Source of the DNA: Candidatus Bacteroides merdavium
GTDB lineage: Bacteria; Bacteroidota; Bacteroidia; Bacteroidales; Bacteroidaceae
Direction of reading: 5' to 3'
NCBI GenBank assembly: GCA_019116805.1
Contig: DXAV01000015.1
Span: 35,657 to 99,656, forward strand
DNA: 64,000 bases
Part shown: in pieces, positions 27,704 through 37,391 of the stretch
Numbering within the stretch: position 1 is the first letter of the stretch
Layout of the letters: each line of letters opens with the position of its first letter
Position numbers and translations under genes: made by a program
Notes under the pieces: model-generated
The model's database searches: none
What the model was told of the DNA's origin: nothing
Seen by the model: the letters and a program-made list of their open reading frames with translations, nothing else

Positions 27704-27766
27704 AAAAAAAGGAGTACCGCTGTACTCCAACCTTTGTTAACCTTAAAATCTAATACTATGAAAAAC
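27704..27766 (-). ncRNA. Candidate short terminated RNA B
   Basis: A perfect promoter (27773-27803) points to a start near 27766. The hairpin GGAGTAC-AGCG-GTACTCC (27711-27728) with seven T after it ends the RNA at about 27704, for a length near 63 bases. The body reads TTTTTCATAGTATTAGATTT then TAAGGTTAACAAAGG. It shares its first and last words with RNA A. The gap 27357-27950 holds nothing else I can call, apart from a 14-base palindrome at 27822. Confidence 0.55.
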
Positions 27767-27772
27767 ACGATG

Positions 27773-27803
27773 CAAAGGTACGGACTTTTGGGAAATCTGC
27801 AAA
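27773..27803 (-). promoter_or_regulatory. Promoter of candidate RNA B
   Basis: TTTG (27800-27803), exactly 19 bases, TACCTTTG (27773-27780): a perfect match to the Bacteroides consensus on minus. Confidence 0.8.
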
Positions 27804-27913
27804 TTCTGCAAGAAAAAACTGATGTTATATAACATGTTTTATGAATATGCGTTATTTTGTTAAGGGTTACTAAGGAATGGGAGCCCGCAGATGCTTGTTT
27901 TCTAAAAAAGATT

Positions 27914-27921
27914 TATCTTTG
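27914..27921 (+). promoter_or_regulatory. -7 promoter element of mutS
   Basis: TATCTTTG, 29 bases before the start codon. No clear -33 element at normal spacing. Confidence 0.5.
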
Positions 27922-27950
27922 TTTCTGTTTAGTTTTTAAGCCGAAACCTC

Positions 27951-30569
27951 ATGAACGAAGATATTGTCCTTACACCGATGATGAAGCAGTTTCTCGACCT
28001 CAAGGCCAAGCACCCTGACGCCGTGATGCTGTTCCGTTGCGGAGACTTCTATGAAACCTATTCGACTGATGCCATTGTGGCTTCCGAAATCCTGGGCATC
28101 ACGCTGACCAAGCGTGCCAACGGCAAGGAGAAAACCATCGAGATGGCCGGATTTCCCTATCATGCGCTCGATACGTACCTGCCGAAACTGATCCGTGCGG
28201 GCAAGCGCGTGGCCATCTGCGACCAGCTGGAAGATCCCAAGCTGACCAGGAAACTGGTGAAGCGCGGCATCACGGAACTGGTGACGCCCGGTGTCAGCAT
28301 CAACGACAACGTGCTGAACTACCGTGAGAACAACTTCTTGGCTGCCGTACACTTCGGAAAGGGAGCCTGCGGTGTGGCGTTTCTCGATATTTCGACGGGC
28401 GAGTTTCTGACGGCGGAAGGTCCCTTCGACTACATCGACAAGCTGCTCAACAACTTCGGCCCCAAGGAGGTGCTCTTCGAACGGGGCAAGCGGCCGATGT
28501 TCGAGGGCAATTTCGGCAGCAAGTTCTTCACCTTCGAGCTGGACGACTGGGTGTTTACCGAGACGACGGCACGCGAAAAGCTGCTGAAGCACTTCGAGGT
28601 GAAGAATCTGAAAGGTTTCGGTGTGGAGCACCTGAAGAACGGCATCATCGCTTCGGGAGCCATCCTGCAATACCTCATCATGACGCAGCACACGCAGATA
28701 GGCCACATCACGTCGCTGGCCCGCATCGAGGAAGACAAGTATGTCCGGCTCGATAAGTTTACCGTGCGTAGCCTCGAGCTGATGGGCTCGATGAACGACG
28801 GGGGCAGTTCGCTGCTCAGCGTCATCGACAAGACCATCTGCCCCATGGGTGCCCGCCTGATGAAACGCTGGCTGGTGTTCCCGCTGAAGGATGTGCGCCC
28901 CGTCAACGACCGCCTGGACGTAGTGGAATACTTCTTCCGCCAGCCCGACTTCCGCGACCTGGTGGAGGAGCAGCTGCACCGTATCGGCGACCTGGAGCGC
29001 ATCCTGTCGAAGGTGGCCGTGGGCCGCGTCAGTCCCCGCGAGGTGGTGGCGCTGAAAGTGGCCCTGCAGGCCATTGAACCCATCAAGCAGGCCTGCCTGG
29101 AGGCCGACAATGCCAGCCTGAACCGCATCGGCGAGCAGCTCAACGTCTGCCAGTCCATCCGCGACCGCATCGACCGTGAAATCAACAACGACCCGCCGCT
29201 GCTGGTCAACAAGGGCGGCGTTATCAAGCAGGGCGTCAGTGCCGAGCTCGACGAGCTGCGCCAGATAGCCTACAGCGGCAAGGACTACCTGCTCCAGCTG
29301 CAGCAGCGCGAAAGCGAGCTGACGGGCATACCGAGCCTGAAGATAGGCTACAACAACGTCTTCGGCTACTACATCGAGGTGCGCAACGTCCACAAGGAGA
29401 AAGTACCCCAGGAGTGGATACGCAAGCAGACGCTGGTCAACGCCGAACGCTACATCACGCAGGAGCTGAAGGAATACGAAGAGAAGATACTCGGCGCGGA
29501 AGACAAGATACTGGTGCTCGAGACACAGCTCTACAACGAGCTGGTGCAGGCCTTGAGCGAGTTCATCCCCGCCATCCAGATCAACGCCAACCAGGTGGCC
29601 CGTCTCGACTGCCTCCTGTCGTTTGCCACGGCCGCGCGCGAGAACAACTACATCCGCCCCGTCCTCTCGGACGACGACGTGCTCGACATCCGTCAGGGCC
29701 GTCATCCCGTTATCGAGAAGCAGCTCCCCATCGGCGAGAAGTACGTGGCCAACGACGTGATGCTCGACAGCCAGACGCAGCAGATCATCATCATCACCGG
29801 TCCCAACATGGCCGGTAAGTCGGCCCTGCTCCGCCAGACGGCCCTCATCACCCTCATGGCACAGATAGGCTGCTTCGTGCCCGCCGAGAGCGCGCACATC
29901 GGGCTGGTGGACAAGATATTCACCCGTGTGGGTGCCAGCGACAACATCTCCGTGGGCGAATCGACCTTCATGGTCGAGATGAACGAGGCGGCCGACATCC
30001 TGAACAACCTGTCGCCGCGCAGCCTCGTGCTCTTCGACGAGCTGGGACGCGGTACGTCGACCTACGACGGCATCTCCATCGCCTGGGCCATCGTGGAGTA
30101 TATCCACGAACATCCCAAGGCCAAGGCGCGCACCCTCTTTGCCACGCACTACCACGAGCTGAACGAGATGGAGAAGAGCTTCGCCCGCATCAAGAACTAC
30201 AATGTGGCGGTGAAGGAGGTGGACGGCAAGGTCATCTTCCTGCGCAAGCTGGAGCGGGGCGGCAGCGAGCACTCCTTCGGTATCCACGTGGCCAAGCTGG
30301 CAGGCATGCCCAAGAGCATCGTGAAGCGCGCCGACGAAATCCTGAAGCAGCTGGAGCGCGAGAACCGCCAGACGGGCACCGTCACGGGCAAGACCATCAC
30401 CGAAGGGCCTTCGTCGGCCGGCGGCATGCAGCTCAGCTTCTTCCAGCTGGACGACCCCGTGCTGTGTCAGATACGCGACGAGATACTGAACCTCGACGTG
30501 AACAACCTGACGCCCCTCGAAGCATTGAACAAGCTGAACGACATCAAGCGCATCGTCAAGGGGAAATAA
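27951..30569 (+). CDS. mutS: DNA mismatch repair protein MutS
   Basis: 872 residues. N-terminal mismatch-recognition motif [11 protein letters not shown] (G-D-F-Y-E). Connector, lever and clamp domains follow. The ATPase has Walker [15 protein letters not shown] near residue 617 (Ala where Thr is more common after GKS) and Walker [17 protein letters not shown], then ATHYHEL. The C-terminal helix-turn-helix region is present. It binds mispaired bases and recruits MutL. Third-position GC is visibly higher than in the flanking intergenic DNA. A strong terminator follows 26 bases after the stop. Confidence 0.97.
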   Translation: MNEDIVLTPMMKQFLDLKAKHPDAVMLFRCGDFYETYSTDAIVASEILGITLTKRANGKEKTIEMAGFPYHALDTYLPKLIRAGKRVAICDQLEDPKLTRKLVKRGITELVTPGVSINDNVLNYRENNFLAAVHFGKGACGVAFLDISTGEFLTAEGPFDYIDKLLNNFGPKEVLFERGKRPMFEGNFGSKFFTFELDDWVFTETTAREKLLKHFEVKNLKGFGVEHLKNGIIASGAILQYLIMTQHTQIGHITSLARIEEDKYVRLDKFTVRSLELMGSMNDGGSSLLSVIDKTICPMGARLMKRWLVFPLKDVRPVNDRLDVVEYFFRQPDFRDLVEEQLHRIGDLERILSKVAVGRVSPREVVALKVALQAIEPIKQACLEADNASLNRIGEQLNVCQSIRDRIDREINNDPPLLVNKGGVIKQGVSAELDELRQIAYSGKDYLLQLQQRESELTGIPSLKIGYNNVFGYYIEVRNVHKEKVPQEWIRKQTLVNAERYITQELKEYEEKILGAEDKILVLETQLYNELVQALSEFIPAIQINANQVARLDCLLSFATAARENNYIRPVLSDDDVLDIRQGRHPVIEKQLPIGEKYVANDVMLDSQTQQIIIITGPNMAGKSALLRQTALITLMAQIGCFVPAESAHIGLVDKIFTRVGASDNISVGESTFMVEMNEAADILNNLSPRSLVLFDELGRGTSTYDGISIAWAIVEYIHEHPKAKARTLFATHYHELNEMEKSFARIKNYNVAVKEVDGKVIFLRKLERGGSEHSFGIHVAKLAGMPKSIVKRADEILKQLERENRQTGTVTGKTITEGPSSAGGMQLSFFQLDDPVLCQIRDEILNLDVNNLTPLEALNKLNDIKRIVKGK

Positions 30570-30595
30570 GATATTCCGGTTTTTGAAAATGATTG

Positions 30596-30630
30596 ACAGG
30601 ATGGAGCCTTTCTCCATCCTGTTGTTTTTT
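30596..30630 (+). terminator. Terminator of mutS
   Basis: ACAGGATGGAG (30596-30606) and CTCCATCCTGT (30612-30622) give an 11-pair perfect stem, then TGTTTTTT. Confidence 0.92.
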
Positions 30631-30645
30631 GCAGCCGTAGGAGAG

Positions 30646-30733
30646 GTTTCAACCCCAAAGGGCTTATGTTTGAAGCATAGAGGTCGAATGTTTGAAACAT
30701 ACCCCCCTTAGGTTTGAAACATTCTCTGGGAGA
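30646..30733. repeat. Degenerate tandem array, 22-base period, GTTTGAAAC palindromes
   Basis: Units start with GTTT at 30646, 30668, 30690 and 30712, each exactly 22 bases apart. Three contain ATGTTTGAAGCAT, ATGTTTGAAACAT and GGTTTGAAACATT, and the first GGTTTCAACC, all small palindromes. It lies just past the mutS terminator. The rest of 30734-31007 is AT-rich with a TATATTTG at 30925 that may serve the next gene. Confidence 0.75.
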
Positions 30734-31007
30734 ATCAAAAATGCAAGGAGGGAGCCGGTGCAGGCATCGTTGCGGATGGTTGGTAAAAAATAGTTATCGA
30801 TGTAAGATCTTTACTCTATTCTTATAGCTATGTTCCCATTGGCCGGCCAATTATATCAATTCTTATTTCGAACTTATGTTGTTATTATTTTTAAGAATTA
30901 TCAATATGATATGGCATAATTTAATATATTTGTAAACGCACATGAAAAATCTGGCCTTTTTGTGTGTTCAAACAGTTAGTGAGGTCTTAACTTAAAATGT
31001 TTTTATT

Positions 31008-31646
31008 ATGATGGACAACAAGCTTTTTACTTTTTTCGAGTTGGTATGGGGGTATATTGACAGAGGAACTTTCTATCGTGAACCTTTCAGATGGCTGTAT
31101 GGAACTGTATCTGTTTTGAATCTGTTATTTCCGCTTTACATCATCTACACTGTCACCGACAGCGAAGTATTTGAATTCCTCTCCGGCGGCGATATCGTTG
31201 CCTGCGTGCTGGTCTTCTTGCTGCTGATATTTTTGGGAATCATGAGTTTCAGCCTATGGATGGACCGGAAGAAAAAGATGAAAGACATCCTTTTGGACAA
31301 TAGCGATTTTGTAGCTATCCCGATGGTTTCTCATTTCATTCAAACCTTGGGCGAATGGCTTGGTTTCTATTTTGGAGTGGGCGGATGTGTGATTTCGCTC
31401 TTTTTTGTCGTTTTCGGATTAGGAGACTCGTTGGGTCAGCTGTTTGGAATACTTCCTTTGGGAACAGGCTTGTCAATGGTTGTGATTTATCCTATTGTGG
31501 GTTATTTGATTGTTGTCTCCGGCCGTTTGATAGCTGAGTTGTACAGGGCATTGGCATCAATAGCCAATAATACGAAACGTACAAATCCCGCCAAGGGACA
31601 GGAAGATACTCCGGCCGATGAAGCACCGGTAGGCACTGAAGATTGA
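31008..31646 (+). CDS. Multi-span membrane protein, unknown function
   Basis: 212 residues with about four membrane helices (near residues 33-50, 62-85, 118-140 and 147-172) and a polar, acidic C-terminal tail. The tail starts after R-L-I-A-E-L-Y-R-A-L-A-S-I-A. No catalytic motif is seen and I do not recognise a family. It stands alone between mutS and the convergent lgt, with its own probable -7 element at 30925-30932 and a strong terminator after its stop. Confidence 0.75.
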   Translation: MMDNKLFTFFELVWGYIDRGTFYREPFRWLYGTVSVLNLLFPLYIIYTVTDSEVFEFLSGGDIVACVLVFLLLIFLGIMSFSLWMDRKKKMKDILLDNSDFVAIPMVSHFIQTLGEWLGFYFGVGGCVISLFFVVFGLGDSLGQLFGILPLGTGLSMVVIYPIVGYLIVVSGRLIAELYRALASIANNTKRTNPAKGQEDTPADEAPVGTED

Positions 31647-31671
31647 TCCCCTCCTTTCAGAGGAAACAGAA

Positions 31672-31720
31672 AGCCATTATGCTGGCTGGTAAACCGGCAT
31701 AATGGCTTTGTTTTGTTTTT
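31672..31720 (+). terminator. Terminator of the 31008 membrane-protein gene
   Basis: AGCCATTATGCTGG pairs with CCGGCATAATGGCT (31694-31707) and is followed by TTGTTTTGTTTTT. It lies between convergent genes and may also act on lgt. Confidence 0.88.
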
Positions 31721-31745
31721 CAGCGGTCCCGAAGCCACGGGGGCG

Positions 31746-32639
31746 TCATGCCTTCTTCTGCCGTCCGTAGAAGAACATGAAGTAAAGGCCGATGAGGACG
31801 AAGGGCACACTGAGCCACTGGCCCATGTTCAGCGTCATGCCGTCCTCGAAGTCCACCTGGTTCTCCTTGAGGAACTCGATGAAGAAGCGGAAGACGAAGA
31901 TTTCCGTCAGACAGAGGCCGAAGAAGAAGCCGCGGTGATAGGGCGGGGCGACTTGTGCGTCGGCTTTCGCACCCTTGCTGAAGTCGGTACGCGGGGTAGC
32001 GGGAGCCTGTTTCTGCCCGCGCTTGTACAGCCACACCATGCCGAGGAAGAAGACGAAATAGGCCAGCGCCTCGTAGAACTGGGCTGGATGGCGGGGCACC
32101 ATGTCCACCCGCTCGAAGACGAAAGCCCAGGGTACGTCTGTCGGCCGCCCGATAATCTCGGAGTTCATCAGATTGGCCAGACGGATGCAGCAGGCGGTGA
32201 TGGGGGTGGCTACGGCAATCATGTCGAGCACGTCCATGTAGTGCATCTTCGTCTTGCGGCAGTAGAGCCACAGGGCGATGATGAGTCCCAGCGTACCGCC
32301 GTGGCTGGCCAGGCCTTCGTAGCCCGTAAACTTCCATCCGCCGTCCGGCAGGAACTTCACGGGGAGAATCATTTCCCAGAAGTGGTGCAGGTAGTAGTCG
32401 GGCTGGTAGAACAGGCAGTGGCCCAGGCGGGCACCGATGAGGATGCCGAAGAAGCAGTAGAAGAATAGCGGTTCGAACTTGTCGTCGCCGATGCGCCGGT
32501 CGCGGTATTCTTTCTGCACGATGAAGTAGGCAAAAGCCAGGCCGATGACCCACAGCAGGCCATAGTAACGGATGGAGATGCCGAAGAGGTTGAACAGTTC
32601 GGGATCGGGGTTCCAGTGGATGTTGAGTAACGGTAACAT
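31746..32639 (-). CDS. lgt: Prolipoprotein diacylglyceryl transferase
   Basis: 297 residues, seven or so membrane spans. Conserved Lgt motifs: [10 protein letters not shown] near the start, [10 protein letters not shown], the catalytic region [10 protein letters not shown], and the Lgt signature [25 protein letters not shown] is in the second half. It transfers diacylglycerol from phosphatidylglycerol to the lipobox cysteine, the first step in making the many lipoproteins encoded in this window. A polar insert of about 30 residues (Lys, Ala and Pro rich) is present before the last two helices. Confidence 0.95.
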   Translation of the reverse strand: MLPLLNIHWNPDPELFNLFGISIRYYGLLWVIGLAFAYFIVQKEYRDRRIGDDKFEPLFFYCFFGILIGARLGHCLFYQPDYYLHHFWEMILPVKFLPDGGWKFTGYEGLASHGGTLGLIIALWLYCRKTKMHYMDVLDMIAVATPITACCIRLANLMNSEIIGRPTDVPWAFVFERVDMVPRHPAQFYEALAYFVFFLGMVWLYKRGQKQAPATPRTDFSKGAKADAQVAPPYHRGFFFGLCLTEIFVFRFFIEFLKENQVDFEDGMTLNMGQWLSVPFVLIGLYFMFFYGRQKKA

Positions 32640-32713
32640 GACGTTTCTTTCTTGGTTTTATGGTTACGGTTGCCAAAAGTAGTCTTTATCCGGCAAAGAA
32701 CAAAATCCGCAGG

Positions 32714-33628
32714 TCAGAGATTTTTGAACTTTTCTGCCACCATCCGGTAGGTGGGGATGTCGATGCCCTGCGTTTCGGCGGCGGCAATCATGTCGAACAG
32801 CAGACCCTGCACCTCGCTTTCGTGTCCGCGGGCCATGTCTTTCTGCATGGAGGCGGTGCTGTGCGGGTCGAGCTTGTCCATCACCTTCAGATTGTATTCC
32901 ACCAGGTCTTCCTTCGGCTCTATGCCCAGTTTGCGGCCCAAGGCGGCACTTTCGCGCGATAGGCCGATGAAGGTGTCGCGCACGGGGCCGGGCTTCTGTA
33001 CTTCGCCCATAGGCACGTCGTAGTAGGCGCCCGTCACAGCCATGGCCGAGATGAACGACCACTTGACGAAGGTGTCGCGGTTGATGTCGTCCGAGATTTC
33101 GGCCTTGATGCCGCTTTCCTGCAGGTCGCGCTGCACGGCTTCGAGTGTTTCACGGGGAACATCCGTGCCTTGGTGCGCACCATAGACCAGACGGAAAATC
33201 CGTCCCATCTGTGTGATCTCGCCCCGGCCGCTGACGAAGCCCACGATGTAGATGCAGCCGTCGAGCACCGTGACGCCCGGCACCAGACGCTGGATGCGGG
33301 GTCCCGTGCCATAGACGTTGAGGATGGGGATGACCACGGTTTCGGGTTTCGAGGCCCGCCGGATGAGGTCGGTGATGGAATTGACGGAATATCCTTTGAC
33401 GCAGACAAAGATGACGTCTGCCTTGTCCTGATATTCCTCAGCCGTACAGGCGGGGACATGCAGGGTGTGTTCGCCCTTGAGGTCGGAGTGGAGACGGAGT
33501 CCGTGTTCGCGGATGGCGGCCAGGTGTTCGCCGCGGGCAATGCAGGTGACGTTTTTCCCTGCCAGTGCCAAGAAGGCGGCGATGCTTCCGCCTACGCCGC
33601 CGGTACCTGCAATGAGATAGTTCTTCAT
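32714..33628 (-). CDS. panE: 2-dehydropantoate 2-reductase (ketopantoate reductase)
   Basis: 304 residues from ATG 33628. NADPH site GTGGVGGSIAA at the N-terminus, a C-terminal helical domain with the KWSFISAMA catalytic Lys region, and SMQKDMARGHESEVQGL, the usual S-M-x-x-D-x-x-x-G-x-x-x-E-x-x-x-L signature. It reduces ketopantoate to pantoate for pantothenate and CoA synthesis. It lies between lgt and a gene for an exported protein, all on minus with small gaps; no other pan gene is near. Confidence 0.9.
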   Translation of the reverse strand: MKNYLIAGTGGVGGSIAAFLALAGKNVTCIARGEHLAAIREHGLRLHSDLKGEHTLHVPACTAEEYQDKADVIFVCVKGYSVNSITDLIRRASKPETVVIPILNVYGTGPRIQRLVPGVTVLDGCIYIVGFVSGRGEITQMGRIFRLVYGAHQGTDVPRETLEAVQRDLQESGIKAEISDDINRDTFVKWSFISAMAVTGAYYDVPMGEVQKPGPVRDTFIGLSRESAALGRKLGIEPKEDLVEYNLKVMDKLDPHSTASMQKDMARGHESEVQGLLFDMIAAAETQGIDIPTYRMVAEKFKNL

Positions 33629-33663
33629 GCTGTATTTGTTTTTGAGGGTTGGGATGTATTTGT

Positions 33664-34464
33664 TCAGTTTACATACTTTTCTTTTTCCATATAGTAGAGC
33701 CCTTCGCCCCGATCGCCGTTGTCGAGGTCTTCCAGTTCTACCTTGAAGACGTGGTAGGGCAGGTCGGTATCTTGTTTGGGACGATCTACGGTGAGTAGGT
33801 AGGCATTCCCCCATTCGTCGGCTGAGAAGTATTCCTTGATTTCCTGCTTCATCAGGATGGGTACTTCCTCGCCGTCTATCCATACGGTGGCCTTCAGACG
33901 GTCAAGGGTGGGGGCGAGGCGGACGGCACGTGCGTCGTCGCGTGCGGCTCCCTGCTCGATGTTGCTCACGTCTTGGGCATGCTGCGTCTGGGAGGCTTCC
34001 ATCTGCTGGAAGCGGGTCAGGCTCATGGGGCGGACGAATATCTGGTAGCAGGGCATGGCTCCGGGGATGCGGAACACACGCAGGCCGTAGACTTCCATGC
34101 GGTGGTAGCGGATGTCGAGCGTCGTGTCGCGGTCGGCGATGAAGTCCCATGCCCAGAATTCCAGCCGCTGGTCGGCTGCCGGCAAGGCTGAACCTTGGGG
34201 CGTATGCGGATAGGTGTCCATGCGCAAGGCTCCCATGCTTTGGTATTTGCCGCGGGGAATGCGTATCGAGTAGCGTCCGTCGGCATCTGTCATGGCCTGG
34301 GCTGCGTCGTCGAACGAAGGTGTCTGCCAGAAGAGCGAACAACTGTCGATGGGCTGTCCTTCGTAGTCGGTCACGCGTCCGCAGATGGTTACGCTGTCGG
34401 TCGCCGTCTGTGCCTGCAGGGGGAGAACCAGCAGGGTGAGAAGGAGTGGGAGAATGGCTTTCAT
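33664..34464 (-). CDS. Exported protein with a carboxypeptidase-regulatory-like domain
   Basis: 266 residues. Cleavable signal peptide (ILPLLLTLLVLPLQAQ). Residues about 25-115 form a CarboxypepD-reg-like beta sandwich: VTICGRVTDYEGQPIDSCSL, then ADGRYSIRIPRGKY, with the typical G-x-V-x-D-x-x-G-x-P-I start. The remainder is unrecognised, with a strand-rich end (YHVFKVELEDLDNG). Such domains often start TonB-linked or surface proteins, but there is no plug or barrel here. It is 35 bases upstream of panE and possibly co-transcribed. Confidence 0.75.
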   Translation of the reverse strand: MKAILPLLLTLLVLPLQAQTATDSVTICGRVTDYEGQPIDSCSLFWQTPSFDDAAQAMTDADGRYSIRIPRGKYQSMGALRMDTYPHTPQGSALPAADQRLEFWAWDFIADRDTTLDIRYHRMEVYGLRVFRIPGAMPCYQIFVRPMSLTRFQQMEASQTQHAQDVSNIEQGAARDDARAVRLAPTLDRLKATVWIDGEEVPILMKQEIKEYFSADEWGNAYLLTVDRPKQDTDLPYHVFKVELEDLDNGDRGEGLYYMEKEKYVN

Positions 34465-34500
34465 GGAGTTATGGTTGTTTTGTATCAGGGGGTATAATTT

Positions 34501-34537
34501 GACGAGGCCATCCGGGTGCTTGCCCCGTGGCCTCGTC
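34501..34537 (-). terminator. Hairpin after ychF, probable terminator
   Basis: GACGAGGCCA (34501-34510) and TGGCCTCGTC (34528-34537) form a ten-pair stem. On minus the tail is AAATTATA rather than a T run, so termination is plausible but not certain. Confidence 0.6.
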
Positions 34538-34556
34538 CTTTATCTTGTCTTTGTCC

Positions 34557-35660
34557 TTACACGTTGAAGCGGAAGTGCATGATGTCGCCGTCCTGCACCA
34601 CGTAGTCCTTGCCTTCGACGCTGAGCTTGCCGGCCTCGCGCACGGCAGCTTCGGAACCGTACTTGATGTAGTCGTCGTACTTGATGACCTCGGCGCGGAT
34701 GAAGCCCTTCTCGAAGTCGGTGTGGATGACGCCGGCACATTGCGGAGCCTTCCATCCCTTGCGATAGGTCCAGGCCTTGACTTCCATTTCGCCGGCGGTG
34801 ATGAACGTTTCCAGATTGAGCAGGCTGTAGATGGCCTTGATGAGTCGGTTGCAACCGCTTTCCTTCAGGCCGAGGTCTTCGAGGAACATCTGTTTCTCCT
34901 CGTAAGTCTCCAGTTCGGCGATGTCGGCTTCGGTCTGGGCGGAGATAATCATCAGCTGGGCATCCTCGCCCTCGATGGCCTTGCGCACCTGCTCCACGTA
35001 GGCGTTGCCGGTGGCGGCGGAGGTATCGTCCACGTTGCACACGTAGAGCACGGGCTTGGTGGTGAGCAGGAACATCTGGCGGGCGCAGGTTTCTTCGTCC
35101 TCGTTCTGCGGAACGACGGTGCGGGCGCTCTTGCCCTGTTCCAGCGCTTCCTTGTAGCGGAGCAGCAGTTCGTATTCCAGCTTGGCGTTCTTGTCGCCAC
35201 CTACCTTGGCAACTTTTTCCACGCGCTTGATACGGTTTTCTACCGTCTCGAGGTCTTTCAGCTGGAGCTCGGTGTCGATGATTTCCTTGTCACGAACGGG
35301 ATCAACGGAGCCGTCCACGTGGACGATGTTGCCGTTGTCGAAGCAGCGCAGCACGTGGATGATGGCGTCGCACTCGCGGATGTTGCCCAGGAACTGGTTG
35401 CCCAGGCCTTCACCCTTGCTGGCGCCCTTGACGAGCCCGGCAATATCGACGATGTCGCACACGGCGGGGACGATGCGGCCCGGATGGACGATTTCGGCCA
35501 GCTTGGTCAGTCGTTCGTCGGGCACGGATACCTGGCCCATTTGGGCGTCGATGGTACAGAACGGGAAGTTGGCTGCCTGTGCCTTCGCGCTGGACAGGCA
35601 GTTGAAGAGTGTGGATTTTCCCACGTTGGGAAGGCCCACGATACCTGCTTTTAATGCCAT
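34557..35660 (-). CDS. ychF: Redox-regulated ATPase YchF (Obg-like)
   Basis: 367 residues. G1 motif GLPNVGKST at 9-17, switch region PFCTIDAQMGQVSVPD, G3 DIVDIAGLVKGASKGEGLGNQFL, a central coiled coil, and the C-terminal TGS domain ending in AVQDGDIMHFRFNV-type sequence (VVQDGDIMHFRFNV). It is the OLA1/YchF family, which prefers ATP to GTP and is linked to ribosomes and oxidative stress. It stands alone with a -7 element 41 bases upstream. Confidence 0.96.
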   Translation of the reverse strand: MALKAGIVGLPNVGKSTLFNCLSSAKAQAANFPFCTIDAQMGQVSVPDERLTKLAEIVHPGRIVPAVCDIVDIAGLVKGASKGEGLGNQFLGNIRECDAIIHVLRCFDNGNIVHVDGSVDPVRDKEIIDTELQLKDLETVENRIKRVEKVAKVGGDKNAKLEYELLLRYKEALEQGKSARTVVPQNEDEETCARQMFLLTTKPVLYVCNVDDTSAATGNAYVEQVRKAIEGEDAQLMIISAQTEADIAELETYEEKQMFLEDLGLKESGCNRLIKAIYSLLNLETFITAGEMEVKAWTYRKGWKAPQCAGVIHTDFEKGFIRAEVIKYDDYIKYGSEAAVREAGKLSVEGKDYVVQDGDIMHFRFNV

Positions 35661-35701
35661 AAGTCTATCTTGTTTTTAATTATTGTTCAGTTAATAGCTT
35701 G

Positions 35702-35709
35702 CAAAGATA
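35702..35709 (-). promoter_or_regulatory. -7 promoter element of ychF
   Basis: TATCTTTG on minus. No good TTTG at the -33 spacing. Confidence 0.55.
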
Positions 35710-35751
35710 ACGTTTTTTCTCCGTTTCTTTACATGATGGAAGGCAATAGTG

Positions 35752-37038
35752 TCAGATGAAAAACTTCAGCATGAAGAAGACGGCCAGAATAAACATCCCG
35801 ATACTCAACTTCTTGACCTTTCCGCAACAAAGGTTGATCAGTACGTAGCTGAGCAGGCCCAAGACGATACCCTCGGATATGCTGTAGGAAAATGGCATGA
35901 AGATGATGCAGATAAAAGCAGGAATGGATTCCGAGTAATCTGTGAAGTCCAGTTGCTTTAGCGGAGACATCATCATCAGTCCCACCAGGATCAGTACAGG
36001 TGCTGTGGCTGCACTCGGCACTGCCAGAAAGAACGGAGCGAGAAACAGGGCCAGCAAGAAACATATGGCGGTAACAAAAGCTGTCAGTCCGCTGCGTCCC
36101 CCCTCGCTTACTCCCGATGCGCTTTCTACAAAGGTCGTGACGGTGCTGGTACCAAGGCAGGCTCCAGCAGTAGTACCGATGGCGTCTGTCAAGAAAGCTT
36201 GCTTCAAGCGTGGAATTTTTCCGTCTTTGGTTATCATGCCAGCCTTGGTAGATACGCCTACCAGTGTGCCGATGGTGTCGAACATATCCATAAACAGGAA
36301 GGTAAGCACTACGATGATCATTTCTTTAGTAAAGATATGTTCCCATTGGAACTGGAAGAAGATGGGGCTGATGGAAGGTGGTGTACTGATGATACCGTCC
36401 ATGTGTGTCAGTCCCATGGGGACACCGATAAGTGTGGTGAGCAGAATGCCAAAGAGCAAAGCTCCGCGTACCTGTTTGACTAGTAAGATGGAAGTAATCA
36501 ACAGCCCGATAATGCCTAGTAGAGCTGAGCCTGACGTGATATTTCCGAGGCTTACGAGTGTGGTGTCGTTACTTACGATAATGCCAGTATTCTGCAGCCC
36601 CAAGAATGCAATGAATAGTCCGATGCCTCCCCCGATGGCTATTTTTAATGTAGAGGGGATTGCGTTGACAATTTTTTCGCGCAGGTTGCTTACGGTTAGT
36701 AAGATGAAGATGATACCTTCAATAAAGACGGCCGTAAGGGCAAATTGCCAGGAATAGCCCATCGTCAGGCAGACGGTGTAGGCAAAGAATGCGTTCAGTC
36801 CCATGCCCGGTGCCAGTCCGAACGGAAGTTTGGCATAGAAAGCCATCAGTAGGGTGGTGAAAGCTGAGGTTAGGACGGTTGTCGTGAACAAGGCTCCCTT
36901 GTCCATACCTGTCACGCTCAGTATGTTCGGATTGACGGCCAGAATGTAGGCCATTGTCAGGAAAGTGGTAATTCCGGCCAGAATTTCCGTTCGGACGTTG
37001 GTGATGTGGGAATCGAAACCAAATAATTTCTTCAGCAT
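35752..37038 (-). CDS. NCS2-family purine permease (guanine/hypoxanthine, AzgA-like)
   Basis: 428 residues, 13-14 membrane segments. It begins DSHITNVRTEILAGITTFLTMAYILAVNPNIL, the AzgA/YgfQ opening, and has APGMGLNAFFAYTVC (TM3), FLFMDMFDTIGTLVGV and GTSTVTTFVESASGVSEGGR (the S-x-x-T-T-x-x-E-S-x-x-G substrate region). It imports adenine, guanine or hypoxanthine by proton symport. No purine riboswitch is visible upstream. Neighbours are unrelated. Confidence 0.92.
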   Translation of the reverse strand: MLKKLFGFDSHITNVRTEILAGITTFLTMAYILAVNPNILSVTGMDKGALFTTTVLTSAFTTLLMAFYAKLPFGLAPGMGLNAFFAYTVCLTMGYSWQFALTAVFIEGIIFILLTVSNLREKIVNAIPSTLKIAIGGGIGLFIAFLGLQNTGIIVSNDTTLVSLGNITSGSALLGIIGLLITSILLVKQVRGALLFGILLTTLIGVPMGLTHMDGIISTPPSISPIFFQFQWEHIFTKEMIIVVLTFLFMDMFDTIGTLVGVSTKAGMITKDGKIPRLKQAFLTDAIGTTAGACLGTSTVTTFVESASGVSEGGRSGLTAFVTAICFLLALFLAPFFLAVPSAATAPVLILVGLMMMSPLKQLDFTDYSESIPAFICIIFMPFSYSISEGIVLGLLSYVLINLCCGKVKKLSIGMFILAVFFMLKFFI

Positions 37039-37283
37039 AGTCGCATAAGTTGGGTTTAATGTCTATTGGGCATTGTTGCAGAATGATGTGCCCGAATATC
37101 AGCTGTAAAAGTAAGCATAATTAGTAAGAACTTCAAATTCGGAAGTTACAAAATCCGTCTGTTTTTTCTGTCGGGTGAAGAAAGCTAGGCGTCCGTTTTC
37201 CCTAAATTCTTCCGATGTATATAAAATTGGAGAGTTGAATAGGCTCTGGTTGAGCGAAATGAGAATTATTTGAAGAAACAAAG

Positions 37284-37314
37284 AAGGCTGCTCAAAATCA
37301 TTATGAGCAGCCTT
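37284..37314 (-). terminator. Terminator of the DUF3836 gene
   Basis: AAGGCTGCTCA (37284-37294) pairs with TGAGCAGCCTT (37304-37314). On minus the tail is CTTTGTTTCTTC. The rest of 37039-37391 shows no supported gene. Confidence 0.65.
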
Positions 37315-37391
37315 TCCTTGCAGTTAACTAAAAAGGTTTGGTTTATTGTTAGGAGTAAAATAGTTTCGCTTAAGAGAGTAAAGGGGGATAT

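Noticed and set aside
27478..27832. Short plus-strand ORFs starting MKKSN and MKNTM
   Set aside because: They lie over the promoters and bodies of the candidate RNAs on the other strand and have no promoter or ribosome site of their own.
27936..30617. Very long open frame on minus, 893 codons, opposite mutS
   Set aside because: It is an antisense shadow of the GC-rich mutS gene; the translation is low-complexity (His, Val, Leu, Asp, Gln rich) with no family motif.
37039..37110. Purine riboswitch before the NCS2 permease
   Set aside because: I looked for the conserved three-way-junction bases and found none.
37099..37281. 60-codon minus-strand frame between the permease and DUF3836 genes
   Set aside because: AT-rich, no start context, no similarity that I recognise; likely chance.
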